56,129 nt of DNA from Bacteroides nordii WAL 11050 = JCM 12987 (GTDB taxonomy: Bacteria; Bacteroidota; Bacteroidia; Bacteroidales; Bacteroidaceae). Made by a program: the position numbers and the translations under genes. The notes under the pieces are model-generated. The model was not told where the DNA came from. It saw only the letters and a list, made by a program, of their open reading frames with translations, and ran no database searches. Below, one piece after another: positions 31,412 through 41,582 of this stretch (within the stretch, counting starts at the first letter, position 1; each line of letters opens with the position of its first letter). The DNA lies in assembly GCA_000613465.1 (NCBI GenBank), contig BAJA01000036.1, forward strand, positions 1 to 56,129, in the 5' to 3' direction.

Positions 31412-34400
31412 ATGGAAAAGGAAATGAAGAAAGTCCTGGTTCTGGGTTCAGGAGCACTCAAAATCGGACAAGCCGGGGAGTTTGACTACTCTGGTTCGCA
31501 GGCACTGAAGGCCTTGAAAGAAGAAGGTATCAGTTCGGTATTGGTTAATCCGAACATTGCAACCATTCAGACTTCTGAAGGAATTGCTGATAAAGTGTAT
31601 TTCCTTCCCGTGACAACCTACTTTGTAGAAGAGATTATAAAGAAGGAACGTCCTGATGGAATTCTCCTTGCATTTGGTGGTCAAACGGCGCTGAATTGTG
31701 GTGCTGAACTTTACACAAATGGTATTCTCGACAAATATGGCGTGAAAGTATTAGGTACTTCTGTTGAAGCTATCATGTATACAGAAGACCGCGACTTGTT
31801 CGTGAAGAAGCTCAATGAAATTGAAATGAAGACTCCTATCAGCCAGGCGGTGGAGAATATGGAAGATGCCATTGCTGCTGCACGTCGCATCGGATATCCG
31901 GTAATGGTTCGTTCGGCTTATGCATTGGGAGGTCTTGGAAGCGGTATTTGTGCCGACGAAGAAGAATTCCTGAAACTGGCTGAAAGCTCATTTGCATTCT
32001 CCAAACAAATTCTTGTAGAAGAGTCTCTGAAGGGATGGAAAGAAATTGAGTTTGAGGTAATTCGTGATGCCAACGATCACTGTTTCACAGTGGCAAGCAT
32101 GGAAAACTTCGACCCGTTGGGCATCCATACAGGTGAGTCTATCGTGGTAGCTCCTACCTGCTCGCTGGATGATAAGGAACTTACATTATTGAAAGAACTT
32201 TCTACAAAATGTATTCGTCATTTGGGCATTGTAGGCGAATGTAACATTCAATATGCTTTCAATTCCGAAACGGATGACTATCGCGTTATCGAAGTTAATG
32301 CCCGTCTGAGTCGTTCTTCTGCCTTGGCTTCCAAAGCTACCGGTTATCCGTTGGCATTTGTTGCTGCCAAAGTTGCTTTAGGCTATACACTCGATCAGAT
32401 TGGTGAAATGGGAACTCCGAATTCTGCTTATCTGGCTCCGCAACTTGACTACTATATCTGTAAGATTCCCCGTTGGGACCTTACTAAGTTTGCCGGTGTA
32501 TCCCGTGAAATCGGTTCGAGTATGAAGTCGGTGGGTGAAATCATGTCTATCGGTCGTTCTTTTGAAGAGATCATCCAGAAAGGACTTCGTATGATCGGGC
32601 AAGGTATGCACGGATTTGTAGGTAATGATGACGTGACTTTTGATGACCTCGACAAAGAACTGGCTAATCCTACTGACCTGCGCGTATTTGCTATTGCACA
32701 GGCTTTGGAGCAAGGATATACGATTGACCGTATCCACGATCTGACTAAGATTGATCCGTGGTTCCTTGGTAAATTGAAAAATATTGTTGACTATAAAGTG
32801 AAACTTTCTACTTATAGTAAAGTAGAGGATATTCCTGCTGATGTGATGCGCGAAGCGAAGATTCTCGGTTTCTCTGACTTCCAGATAGCTCGTTTCGTAT
32901 TGAATCCGACCGGCAATATGGAGAAAGAAAACCTGGCTGTTCGTGCACATCGTAAATCGTTGGGTGTTCTTCCGGCTGTAAAACGTATCAACACAATTGC
33001 TTCTGAACATCCGGAACTGACCAATTATCTCTACATGACGTATGCTGTAGAAGGGTATGATGTAAACTATTATAAGAATGAGAAATCAGTAGTCGTTCTC
33101 GGTTCGGGTGCATATCGTATCGGTAGCTCGGTAGAGTTTGACTGGTGTTCGGTAAATGCTGTACAGACAGCTCGTAAGTTAGGTTACAAATCTATCATGA
33201 TCAACTATAACCCCGAAACGGTATCAACTGACTATGATATGTGCGACCGTCTGTACTTTGACGAGCTTTCCTTTGAGCGTGTACTCGATGTGATCGACCT
33301 CGAACAGCCTCGTGGTGTTATTGTTTCCGTGGGCGGACAGATTCCGAACAACTTAGCAATGAAACTTTATCGTCAGTCGGTTCCCGTACTGGGTACTTCT
33401 CCGGTTTCTATCGATCGTGCCGAGAACCGTAATAAATTCTCTGCTATGCTCGATCAGCTGGGCATTGACCAACCGGCATGGATGGAGCTCACCAGTCTTG
33501 AAGAAGTGAAAGGCTTCGTTGAAAAGGTAGGTTATCCGGTGTTGGTTCGTCCGTCTTACGTACTTTCGGGTGCGGCAATGAATGTTTGCTATGACGATGA
33601 AGAGTTGGAGAACTTCCTGAAGATGGCTGCTGAGGTTTCAAAAGAATATCCGGTAGTTGTTTCTCAGTTCCTCGAAAACACGAAAGAGATAGAATTTGAT
33701 GCAGTAGCTCAGAATGGTGAAGTGGTGGAATATGCCATCTCTGAACATGTTGAGTTTGCAGGTGTTCATTCCGGTGATGCTACATTGGTATTCCCTGCAC
33801 AAAAGATCTACTTTGCAACAGCTCGCCGCATTAAGAAAATCAGTCGCCAGATTGCAAAAGAACTTAATATTTCCGGTCCGTTCAACATCCAGTTCCTGGC
33901 TCGCAACAACGAGGTGAAAGTAATTGAATGTAACCTGCGTGCCTCACGTAGTTTCCCATTCGTGTCTAAAGTACTGAAACGTAACTTTATCGAAACAGCT
34001 ACCCGTATCATGCTTGACGCTCCGTACAGCCGTCCGGACAAGTCTGCCTTTGATATCGACTGGATTGGTGTGAAGGCTTCTCAGTTCTCATTCTCTCGTC
34101 TGCATAAGGCCGACCCTGTTTTGGGTGTAGATATGTCTTCTACCGGTGAGGTGGGTTGTATCGGTGATGACTTCTCCGAAGCCCTGCTGAATGCAATGAT
34201 TTCTACCGGATTCAAGATACCTTCAAAAGAGAAAGGTGTTATGTTCTCTTCCGGTGCCATGAAATCAAAAGTTGATTTGCTGGATGCCAGCCGTGCTCTG
34301 TTTGCACAAGGATATAAGATTTATGCTACTGCCGGAACGGCTGCTTTCCTCAATGCACACGGTGTAGATACCACTCCGGTGTACTGGCCCGATGAAAAGC

Positions 34401-34639
34401 CGGGAGCAGAAAACAACGTGATGAAGATGATTGCCGACCACAAGTTCGACCTGATTGTCAATATCCCGAAGAATCATAGCAAGCGTGAGCTGACGAACGG
34501 TTATCGTATCCGCCGCGGTGCTATCGACCACAATATTCCGTTGATCACCAATGCCCGTCTGGCAAGTGCATTTATTGAAGCATTCTGCGAGTTGAAACTC
34601 GAAGATATCCAGATAAAGAGCTGGCAGGAATATAAATAA
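31412..34639 (+). CDS. carB: Carbamoyl-phosphate synthase large subunit
   Basis: It makes carbamoyl phosphate for pyrimidine and arginine synthesis, using ammonia from the small subunit CarA. I chose ATG 31412 (MEKEMKKVLVLGSGALKIGQ) over the upstream GTG at 31370; ATG 31424 is also possible. The product is about 1075 residues, as usual for the family. Two ATP-grasp halves are visible: KKVLVLGSGALKIGQAGEFD to about residue 400, and SVVVLGSGAYRIGSSVEFDW from about 555. A C-terminal allosteric MGS-type domain follows (from about 935, VMFSSGAMKSKVDLLDASRA). No carA lies next to it in this window. A leader ORF and attenuator precede it. Confidence 0.97.
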   Translation: MEKEMKKVLVLGSGALKIGQAGEFDYSGSQALKALKEEGISSVLVNPNIATIQTSEGIADKVYFLPVTTYFVEEIIKKERPDGILLAFGGQTALNCGAELYTNGILDKYGVKVLGTSVEAIMYTEDRDLFVKKLNEIEMKTPISQAVENMEDAIAAARRIGYPVMVRSAYALGGLGSGICADEEEFLKLAESSFAFSKQILVEESLKGWKEIEFEVIRDANDHCFTVASMENFDPLGIHTGESIVVAPTCSLDDKELTLLKELSTKCIRHLGIVGECNIQYAFNSETDDYRVIEVNARLSRSSALASKATGYPLAFVAAKVALGYTLDQIGEMGTPNSAYLAPQLDYYICKIPRWDLTKFAGVSREIGSSMKSVGEIMSIGRSFEEIIQKGLRMIGQGMHGFVGNDDVTFDDLDKELANPTDLRVFAIAQALEQGYTIDRIHDLTKIDPWFLGKLKNIVDYKVKLSTYSKVEDIPADVMREAKILGFSDFQIARFVLNPTGNMEKENLAVRAHRKSLGVLPAVKRINTIASEHPELTNYLYMTYAVEGYDVNYYKNEKSVVVLGSGAYRIGSSVEFDWCSVNAVQTARKLGYKSIMINYNPETVSTDYDMCDRLYFDELSFERVLDVIDLEQPRGVIVSVGGQIPNNLAMKLYRQSVPVLGTSPVSIDRAENRNKFSAMLDQLGIDQPAWMELTSLEEVKGFVEKVGYPVLVRPSYVLSGAAMNVCYDDEELENFLKMAAEVSKEYPVVVSQFLENTKEIEFDAVAQNGEVVEYAISEHVEFAGVHSGDATLVFPAQKIYFATARRIKKISRQIAKELNISGPFNIQFLARNNEVKVIECNLRASRSFPFVSKVLKRNFIETATRIMLDAPYSRPDKSAFDIDWIGVKASQFSFSRLHKADPVLGVDMSSTGEVGCIGDDFSEALLNAMISTGFKIPSKEKGVMFSSGAMKSKVDLLDASRALFAQGYKIYATAGTAAFLNAHGVDTTPVYWPDEKPGAENNVMKMIADHKFDLIVNIPKNHSKRELTNGYRIRRGAIDHNIPLITNARLASAFIEAFCELKLEDIQIKSWQEYK

Positions 34640-34661
34640 GCTTTTCTTGCTATAAAGAGTT

Positions 34662-34698
34662 CAGGGTGGTAATGCGTGGCATTATCACCCTGTTTTTT
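34662..34698 (+). terminator. Intrinsic terminator of carB
   Basis: A 14-bp stem (cagggtggtaatgc / gcattatcaccctg, one G-U), 3-base loop and a run of six T residues, 22 bases after the stop codon. Confidence 0.92.
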
Positions 34699-34780
34699 CT
34701 TATGTGGAGGTACGTTGGGCAATCAAAGGGAAGGTAATTTATTTAAGTCGTAGTCGAACTCACAGAGAGTCGTAATGAAG

Positions 34781-34810
34781 CGTTGTTAAACATGTAGATG
34801 TTTAACAACG
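34781..34810. repeat. Perfect 13-bp hairpin in the carB to lipoprotein gap
   Basis: cgttgttaaacat and atgtttaacaacg flank a 4-base loop with no T run, so it is not a standard terminator. The 489-base gap 34640-35128 holds this hairpin, the carB terminator and a smaller palindrome (gaattcata / tatgaattc, 35051-35083). I see no gene in it. Confidence 0.65.
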
Positions 34811-35128
34811 TCCCTCATCGGGAAAGATAGACTTCCTTTGCTTGGTAGAGATCGTTCATCGGTGAAGGATAAATAACAGCATTAGACTGGTACACCTTCC
34901 TTATCTTTTAGATGTACCTTCTTGAAAGAGGATTTGTTTGTAAAATAGTATGTTAATACTATATACACTATCATTGCGGGGCTTCATCTTCCTCCGAAAG
35001 GGTGAGGGTAAAGGGTAGAGGAGATATACTGACACAACATATTCATTTTTGAATTCATAGTAGATCGAAATTCGTATGAATTCTGAAGAAGAAACAAGGG
35101 TTTTTGAGGTGGATAAAGTACGTGAAAT

Positions 35129-35557
35129 TTATGGGCCAAATGTAATTGTAGAAATGATTTTCTTTTCCCCTGTAGAATGACTGCCTATTGATATTCTTTT
35201 GCAGTGGTTACTTTCTACAAAAAGCGTAAGCGGTTTATTTATATAATTTAGCCGTAATAGTATTTTGCCTTCTTTGTCTGCTGAAGCACTTTGATCCGGA
35301 AATATAGTTTTTCCCTCTTTTGTTAATTTCCCATCTTGGAAGGAATAACCTGTAAAACCTGTAAAATGCTGATCGTAATATATATACAGTTTAGAATAAG
35401 AATCGGGCATTAAAATATTAGGATTTTCTTTTGTTGTATAGAAAACACTAACTTCAACGAGTCCGCTCTCATCTTCAGTCTCTATATCTATGCTTTCCTT
35501 ATTGCAGGATATGCATAATAAAAATAGGGTGGTCAATAGTAATAACAGCTGTTTCAT
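35129..35557 (-). CDS. Small lipoprotein of unknown function
   Basis: A 142-residue lipoprotein (LCISC, Cys about 18, then NKESIDIETEDE, an acidic surface-export-like stretch). The rest is short beta strands (LVEVSVFYTTKE, KLYIYYDQHFTGFTGYSF, KILLRLNYINKPLTLFVES). I do not recognise a family. It stands alone between carB and the two-component regulator. Confidence 0.65.
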   Translation of the reverse strand: MKQLLLLLTTLFLLCISCNKESIDIETEDESGLVEVSVFYTTKENPNILMPDSYSKLYIYYDQHFTGFTGYSFQDGKLTKEGKTIFPDQSASADKEGKILLRLNYINKPLTLFVESNHCKRISIGSHSTGEKKIISTITFGP

Positions 35558-35783
35558 AATTTCATCAAATAAAGCAAATTATTAATCTTGTTCTGTTATT
35601 TTGATTAAGGTGTAGAATTCTTCCTAACCTCGTTTGTTTACAAAGTTATAAAAAAAAATGAGTTTAGCTTTAGTTTGATAAAAATATTATTGTTTTAAAT
35701 GAATATTCTCTGTTGTTTCTTAAATAAATCTGATGTCTAAAGTTTGCATTCTTCTTCATCCTCCGAAAGAACAACCGGGTTGG

Positions 35784-38700
35784 TTACTTTCTTAGATACC
35801 TCCTTAAATTCTTCTTTCTGTTGTTCTCTATATTGCCGTGGAGGATATTATACTTCTGTGAGAATATCTTATAGAAAGTTCCGCGATTTATAAATCCCGA
35901 TTTGTCCATGATTTCTTCTATTGACAAATTAGTAGTAAGCAATAGATTTTTCGCTATGGCCAATCGATATTCTTTGATGATATCGGCAGGAGTCTTTTCT
36001 GTAATCTCCTTCAGCTTTCGGTAAAAATGCCGGGTACTATACCCTAAGGAACTGCTTAAAAATTCAACAGACAATTCATCGTTGGTAATATTCTTATCAA
36101 TCAATTGCATCATTTTCTCAAAAAACACCTTATTCTCTTTGTGTAAGAATTGCCCGTCGTCCAGCTTGAAAGTACTGAGTATTGAATTATAATACTCCTT
36201 CAATTCTTTTTCCCGCAGGATAAGCCGTTCTGCCAGTTTCATCAGATACTCCGCATTGAAAGGTTTGGTGACGTAGGCTTCTGCTCCGGACTCAATGCCC
36301 TTCATCTGATCGTTCACACTATTGAGCGCCGATAATAAGATTAATGGGATATGTGTAAGCAGCTTGTTCGATTTCACTCTTTTTGCGAATGATATTCCGT
36401 CTATATCCGGCATCATTACATCTGAGATAATCAGATCGGCAGATTTGAGTTCCAGTTGTTCTATCGCTTTTGTTGCATTATCGAATGAAAGCACATTGTA
36501 TTTGCCTGCAAACAAATCGGAAATAAACCATAACATAGAAGGATCGTCATCGATAATGACTACCGTTTGTTTGGAAGGGTCATAAGTTGCCGGTATATTT
36601 TCTAATTCAACCGGTTTGTTATCTGCCTGTACAGGTGGTTCTGTGAGTATACTTTCTTCGGGAACAGAAGCTGTTGTAACAGCCAATGCCGGCAGAGTAA
36701 CTTCAAAGGTGGTGATCTGACCGGGGATACTTGTTACCTGAATCTGCCCGTTCAGAAGGTTTACCATGCTATGGCAAATGGCGAGTCCCAATCCGTTTCG
36801 GGGGGAAATACCATTCTTGTTTTGCACTTCAAAATTGTCCAGTATCTTGTAGCGGTCGAATATCTTGGTTAGATTCTCCTTAGCAATTCCCTTCCCCGTA
36901 TTTGAGATACGAATGCAAAGCTGTCCTTCTGCTATACGTTGTTCTACGATTATGCTTCCATTCTCCGGCGTATATTTGAAGGCATTGGACAATAGATTAT
37001 TTACTATCTTATTGAAGCAACTGGCATCCGAATTCCAGTAAACATCTTCTTCTATTTTCAATTGATAGTTTATCTTTTGACTCTCGGCCAGTTCACAGAA
37101 AGATTCGGCTATGTCCTTCGTCTGTTCGGATATAGGGAGCTGTTTTATTTCAAGTGTTTTATTTCCGGTTTCCAAACGACGGAATTCTATTAACTCCAGA
37201 ATCAATGCATTCAGCTTCTGAGCGTTCTGTAGAATCATCGTGGCATATTTGTGAACATAATTATCCGCTTCCGTATGTGATAATATCTTCTGGCAGGGAC
37301 CATAGATCAAGGTTAACGGAGTGCAGAACTCATGAGTGACATTGGTAAAAAAACGAAGTTTAGACTCATACAATTCATTGCGTTGTTGGCGGTTCATTTG
37401 CTCGATCATGCGATCCCTTTTGTGCCGATACCGCTTAATTAACATGTAAATACACCCGGATACGAATCCGATAAATAGTATAAAGTAAATAGAGTAAGCA
37501 ATAGTTGTTCTATACCAGGGAGGGATGATACGGATAATGAGGGATTGGGGCGTGCTTTCTTCTCCCGTGATATTGCTCCGGTATTTTACTAATAGCGTAT
37601 ACTGCCCGGGGGAGAGATTAGAAAAGACAGCTGTGTAGAAAGTCCATTCTCTATCCAGTTTTCACTCAAACCGTCAATCTTGTAAGAGTAAGTGTAATTA
37701 TTTCCATTGACATAGTCGATAGCTATGAATGACAGGCTGAAGAAGTTCTGGCTATAGTCCAGCTCGAGTACCTTCTGTTTGTTGTCTTCCCTGAAGAAAT
37801 CATATATATCATATTCCTTGCCAAAGATAGACAAACGATTGAATTGCAGGGCAGGCATATATTCTATGGCAGTGGAGTTGTTCTCATTAATCGTTATAAA
37901 ACCGTTCGTACCACCAAAGAAAAGAGTATTCGTACGTTTGTCTTTAAAATAAGCTCCGTCACTGAACTCCGTTACTTTCAGATCATTTCGCTGATGATAA
38001 GTCTGCACAGCATTGGTTTGGATATTAAATCTCACCAGACCTTGGTTGGTACTGATCCAAAGATTCTGTTCCCTGTCTTCAAGAATACCATGAATGGTGT
38101 TATTGAGAAAACCGTTGTTCTCATTATATATATAATAATCACCTTTATAAATGCGTGTCAGTCCGAAGCTTGTACCGAACCAATATCCCGCATCATTTTT
38201 CAGAATAGCAAAGATATCATTTACAGTCTGGCTTTTTATCGCCTGATCAAACAGATAGGTTTTCATTTGCCCCGTATGTGTATTGATCCGATAGGCTCCG
38301 TATCCGCGGTTGCCAAACCACATGACGGAATCACTTTCCTGGAAAGAGACAAAAAAGTAGTTGGATGCGCGTTTTCCTTTATCCAGGACAATTCTCTCCG
38401 CACGCTTCACAGCGAGGGAACTACCGGAACCGTTTAAGGACACTTTCACAATACCTTCTCCTACTGTGGCAATCCAGAGGGTACTATCGTTTTGTTCGCA
38501 GATAGAATGGACATACTTTACTGTTTTTCCTTCTGCCAGAACGGGGAACTGTTTTATTTTCCGGTCCGGATACGAATAGTAGTTTATACCGTTCTCGGTT
38601 CCTATCCAGAGTCTTTTCCAATGACTCGGAGCAAAACAATAGACAGAGTTGTCTGTAAGTGTACTGTTATTGGTCAGCAGTTGTTCTGTTTTGAGGCTTA

Positions 38701-39844
38701 TATCCGTCTCTGCCTCCGGATGATAGTTGAACATGCGTAATATCCCATTTCCTTTCGTTCCGATCCATAGCGTTTGTTCATCATCAAGATAGAGTGCGCG
38801 AACCGGATTGTTTATCTGATAGGCCGGTGTATTTAGCAGTGTATTCTTTATCGAAAATGTATCGGCAAAATACATGTACAATCCTTGTCCGTCTGTACCT
38901 ATCCAGATGATGTCCTGGAATTTATCTTTCAGCAGACAAAATATTCCGGTCCGGATATCGGTAGGTTGTATGATATACTTTATTTTCTGGTCGGGCTGAT
39001 ACTTCAGTTGGATCAGGCCGCTACTCTTAAATCCGATATAGTAATCATTCTGTTTCTTTATGATAGAGGATACTTCTCCACGTTGATGTATCTCGGACTC
39101 AAGGTCGACAATATAATATTTCTTTTGGCTGTTCAAGTCATATTCATAGAAAGCGTAAGTATTATCAATGAAGTAGAGCAGATTATTTTCGGCTGAAGCC
39201 CAGAGTAACTTCTCCGGGTGATTGAAATGATTGTGTGGTGAGAGTTTTATTTCGTCCTTCTCTTTTTCTATCGCATAACTTTGGTTGCTACCGTCTGATG
39301 AGAAAATCCAAAGAATGTCTGAACTGTCTGCAACTATTTGCAGGACATTCTCAAAAACAACCGTTCCTACATCTAACTTCCGGAACTCATTGTCGCGCCG
39401 GTTGAAATAATAGATGTTGCCGTCATCTTTGATGATATATACATCTCCCGCGGCACTTTTTGTCATTTTATTGATGTCTTTGAACTCCTTGAAGCTCTGA
39501 ATTGTCTGCTGGTGAGAGTCGAAACGGTCAAGACCATAATTGGTCTGTATCCATAATACATCTTTTTCGGTCTCCATTATGTTGCCTATAATGTTGCCGG
39601 AGAAACCAATGCGGGAATTTGTAGGTTTGTACAGTCGTGGGGTAGTACCATCGAAAATGTTTAATCCGTCACAGGTTCCTATCCACATTAAGCCATTGTT
39701 ATCCTGGCAAAGGGATAGAATTGCACTGTTTGACAACCCGTTCTGACTGGAATATTGCCGCAGGTTGTATGCGTTGATTTCACTCGTTATACTAAGTAGG
39801 AATAGTAGAAGTGAAAAGGTATAGTATAGATAGGAGGTTCTCAT
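35784..39844 (-). CDS. Hybrid two-component system sensor/regulator (one frameshift)
   Basis: A single protein that senses a sugar in the periplasm and activates transcription. In order: signal peptide (1-25), two seven-bladed propellers of Reg_prop repeats (about 26-680, many 'LWIGT' phrases), Y_Y_Y domain (about 690-775), one membrane helix (about 775-800), HisKA with His about 838, HATPase, receiver (phosphoacceptor Asp about 1142 in IISDVMMPD) and a C-terminal AraC-type helix-turn-helix. The H-box reads THEFCTPLTL; an arginine is usual where Cys stands. One T is missing on the coding strand (A run 37622-37625): restoring it gives SFSNLSPGQYTLLVKYRSN. The repaired length is about 1353 residues. 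It is divergent from the GH76/GH125 pair, its likely targets. Confidence 0.93.
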
Positions 39845-39942
39845 AAAATGTAGTTGTGTGTCACGATTAATATAAAGAGTTCCTGTACTTGCTGCAAAAT
39901 TAAATAAAAAAGAGTGATAATGGCAGAAAGGGAATTTAAAAA

Positions 39943-40021
39943 GTATACGATTTTATGACATATATGTTTATTTCTCTGTCTTTCGGCTCTTTAAGTACAC
40001 TAATGTCATAAAATTGTATAC
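39943..40021. promoter_or_regulatory. 19-bp inverted repeat in the HTCS/GH76 divergent region (candidate operator)
   Basis: Arms 39943-39961 (gtatacgattttatgacat) and 40003-40021 (atgtcataaaattgtatac) differ at one position and are 41 bp apart. The right arm ends 19 bp upstream of the GH76-side -7 box, where an activator of the AraC type would be expected to bind in place of a -33 box. A -7-like box TAATTTTG for the regulator lies at 39895-39902 on the minus strand. Confidence 0.65.
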
Positions 40022-40040
40022 TGATAATCTATCTGAGCCA

Positions 40041-40048
40041 TAGTTTTG
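40041..40048 (+). promoter_or_regulatory. -7 box of the GH76/GH125 promoter
   Basis: TAGTTTTG fits TAnnTTTG exactly, and no TTTG stands at the -33 position, which suits an activator-dependent promoter. The leader to the GH76 start is over 300 bases. Confidence 0.55.
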
Positions 40049-40131
40049 TGACATCTGATTAGAATAACAATAGGGTATAGTATAAAGGGGTAAAAAAGAT
40101 TGTTGCCGGGATAACAATTCTGTAATAAGGT

Positions 40132-40157
40132 GGGTATGATGATACCCCGTTTTTTTT
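40132..40157 (+). terminator. Short hairpin with T run in the GH76 leader
   Basis: A 6-bp stem (gggtat / ataccc), 4-base loop and eight T residues about 90 bases after the predicted transcription start. It may cause partial termination or attenuation before the GH76 gene. Confidence 0.5.
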
Positions 40158-40182
40158 AGATTTAATATACTGGTTTAATAAC

Positions 40183-40275
40183 ATGAAGAACATTCTTTTC
40201 TTTATCGGTCTTATTTCGCTGATAACTTGCCGACTTTCGGTACAAGAGTTAAAATCATCGGATTGCAATTGGTAG
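40183..40275 (+). CDS. Short lipoprotein-like ORF in the GH76 leader
   Basis: ATG 40183 opens a 30-codon ORF beginning MKNILFFIGLISLITC, a complete lipoprotein signal, and ending after 14 further residues at TAG. It may be a remnant of a longer lipoprotein gene lost by deletion, or a genuine small lipoprotein or leader peptide. It lies between the short T-run hairpin and the GH76 gene. Confidence 0.35.
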   Translation: MKNILFFIGLISLITCRLSVQELKSSDCNW

Positions 40276-40369
40276 CGGATTTGCCATCAGCTTATTCGAA
40301 ATAATGGATAGCAAACAGAAGAAATGAATTATTTAATGAATATCAATACTATTAATTAATAAAGTAAAT

Positions 40370-41569
40370 ATGAAGGCAGGATATTTTTTAGTAGGCTTGT
40401 TATGTGCTGCTTCTTTGGTAGGTTGTGTCCACAAAGAGCAGGTAAATATGAATCCTAATTTAGCCAGAGCGCAGGAAGCATTAGATTCTATCTATCAGTG
40501 TTATTCACGGCCGGGTGTTAATCTGTTGCGGGAGAATTACCCTTTTGATGAGCAAAGTAATGTTACTTATTTAGCATCCGAAGAGCAGGCAAATCTACCC
40601 AACCAGTATTCTTATCTTTGGCCTTACTCCGGCATGTTCTCTGCGGTAAATGCGATGTATGAGGCAAGTGGTAAAAAAGAATATAAGGAATTGTTGGATG
40701 AAAGGATTTTGCCCGGATTGGAAGAGTATTTTGATATAAAAAGAAAGCCTCACGCTTATTCATCTTATATTCGCACCTCTTCTCCTTCAGATCGGTTTTA
40801 TGATGACAATGTATGGTTGGGTATTGACTTCACGGATATTTATCAAATGACCCAAGAGGCTGCATACCTTGAGAAAGCTCAGTTGATATGGAGATTTATC
40901 CAGAGTGGAATGGATGATCAGCTGGGTGGAGGTATCTACTGGTGCGAGCAGAAAAAAGAAGCTAAACATACGTGCTCCAATGCACCGGGATCTGTTTTGG
41001 CATTGAAACTTTTTAAAGCAACAAAAGATAGTATCTACTATACGCAGGGAAAAGAATTGTATGAATGGACGAAAGCCCATTTGCAGGACTCTACAGATTA
41101 TCTCTATTTTGATAACATTCGTCTTGATGGTAAGATAGGAAGAGCGAAGTATGCATACAACAGCGGACAAATGATGCAGTCTGCCGCTTTACTTTATCAG
41201 TTGACCGGACAACTGGAGTATCTGGCTGATGCGCAGAATATTGCTAAAGAATGCTATAACTATTTCTTTATGGACTTTACACCTGCTACCGGTGAATCTT
41301 TCAAGCTACTGAAAAAAGGAGATATCTGGTTCAGTGCTGTCATGCTGAGAGGTTTCATCGAACTCTACCAACAGGATCAAAATAAAACGTATCTGGATGC
41401 ATTTAATAAGAGCCTGGAATATGCCTGGAACAATGCCCGTGATGATAAGGGGTTGTTTAGCGTAGATTTGAGTGGAAACGACAAAGATGATAAAAAGTGG
41501 TTGCTGACACAGGCCGCTATGGTAGAAATGTATGGTCGGCTCGCTGGTATTAAAGAATTGATTAACTAA
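40370..41569 (+). CDS. Lipoprotein glycoside hydrolase family 76 (alpha-1,6-mannanase)
   Basis: A 399-residue lipoprotein (lipobox LVGC, Cys about 19). GH76 enzymes are (alpha/alpha)6 barrels that cut the alpha-1,6-mannan backbone. The paired aspartates of the family are seen in RFYDDNVWLGIDF (about 144-145), and other family phrases are NVTYLASEEQ, GGGIYWCEQKKEAKHTCSNA and AKYAYNSGQMMQSAALLY. It starts 14 bases before the GH125 gene's ATG region and is divergent from the regulator, so the pair probably forms a small mannan-degradation unit. There is no SusC/SusD pair next to it. Confidence 0.9.
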   Translation: MKAGYFLVGLLCAASLVGCVHKEQVNMNPNLARAQEALDSIYQCYSRPGVNLLRENYPFDEQSNVTYLASEEQANLPNQYSYLWPYSGMFSAVNAMYEASGKKEYKELLDERILPGLEEYFDIKRKPHAYSSYIRTSSPSDRFYDDNVWLGIDFTDIYQMTQEAAYLEKAQLIWRFIQSGMDDQLGGGIYWCEQKKEAKHTCSNAPGSVLALKLFKATKDSIYYTQGKELYEWTKAHLQDSTDYLYFDNIRLDGKIGRAKYAYNSGQMMQSAALLYQLTGQLEYLADAQNIAKECYNYFFMDFTPATGESFKLLKKGDIWFSAVMLRGFIELYQQDQNKTYLDAFNKSLEYAWNNARDDKGLFSVDLSGNDKDDKKWLLTQAAMVEMYGRLAGIKELIN

Positions 41570-41582
41570 AATATAAAGACGA

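Noticed and set aside
32378..33010. Long antisense ORFs within carB and other genes
   Set aside because: They are shadows of well-supported genes and show no start signals or family motifs.
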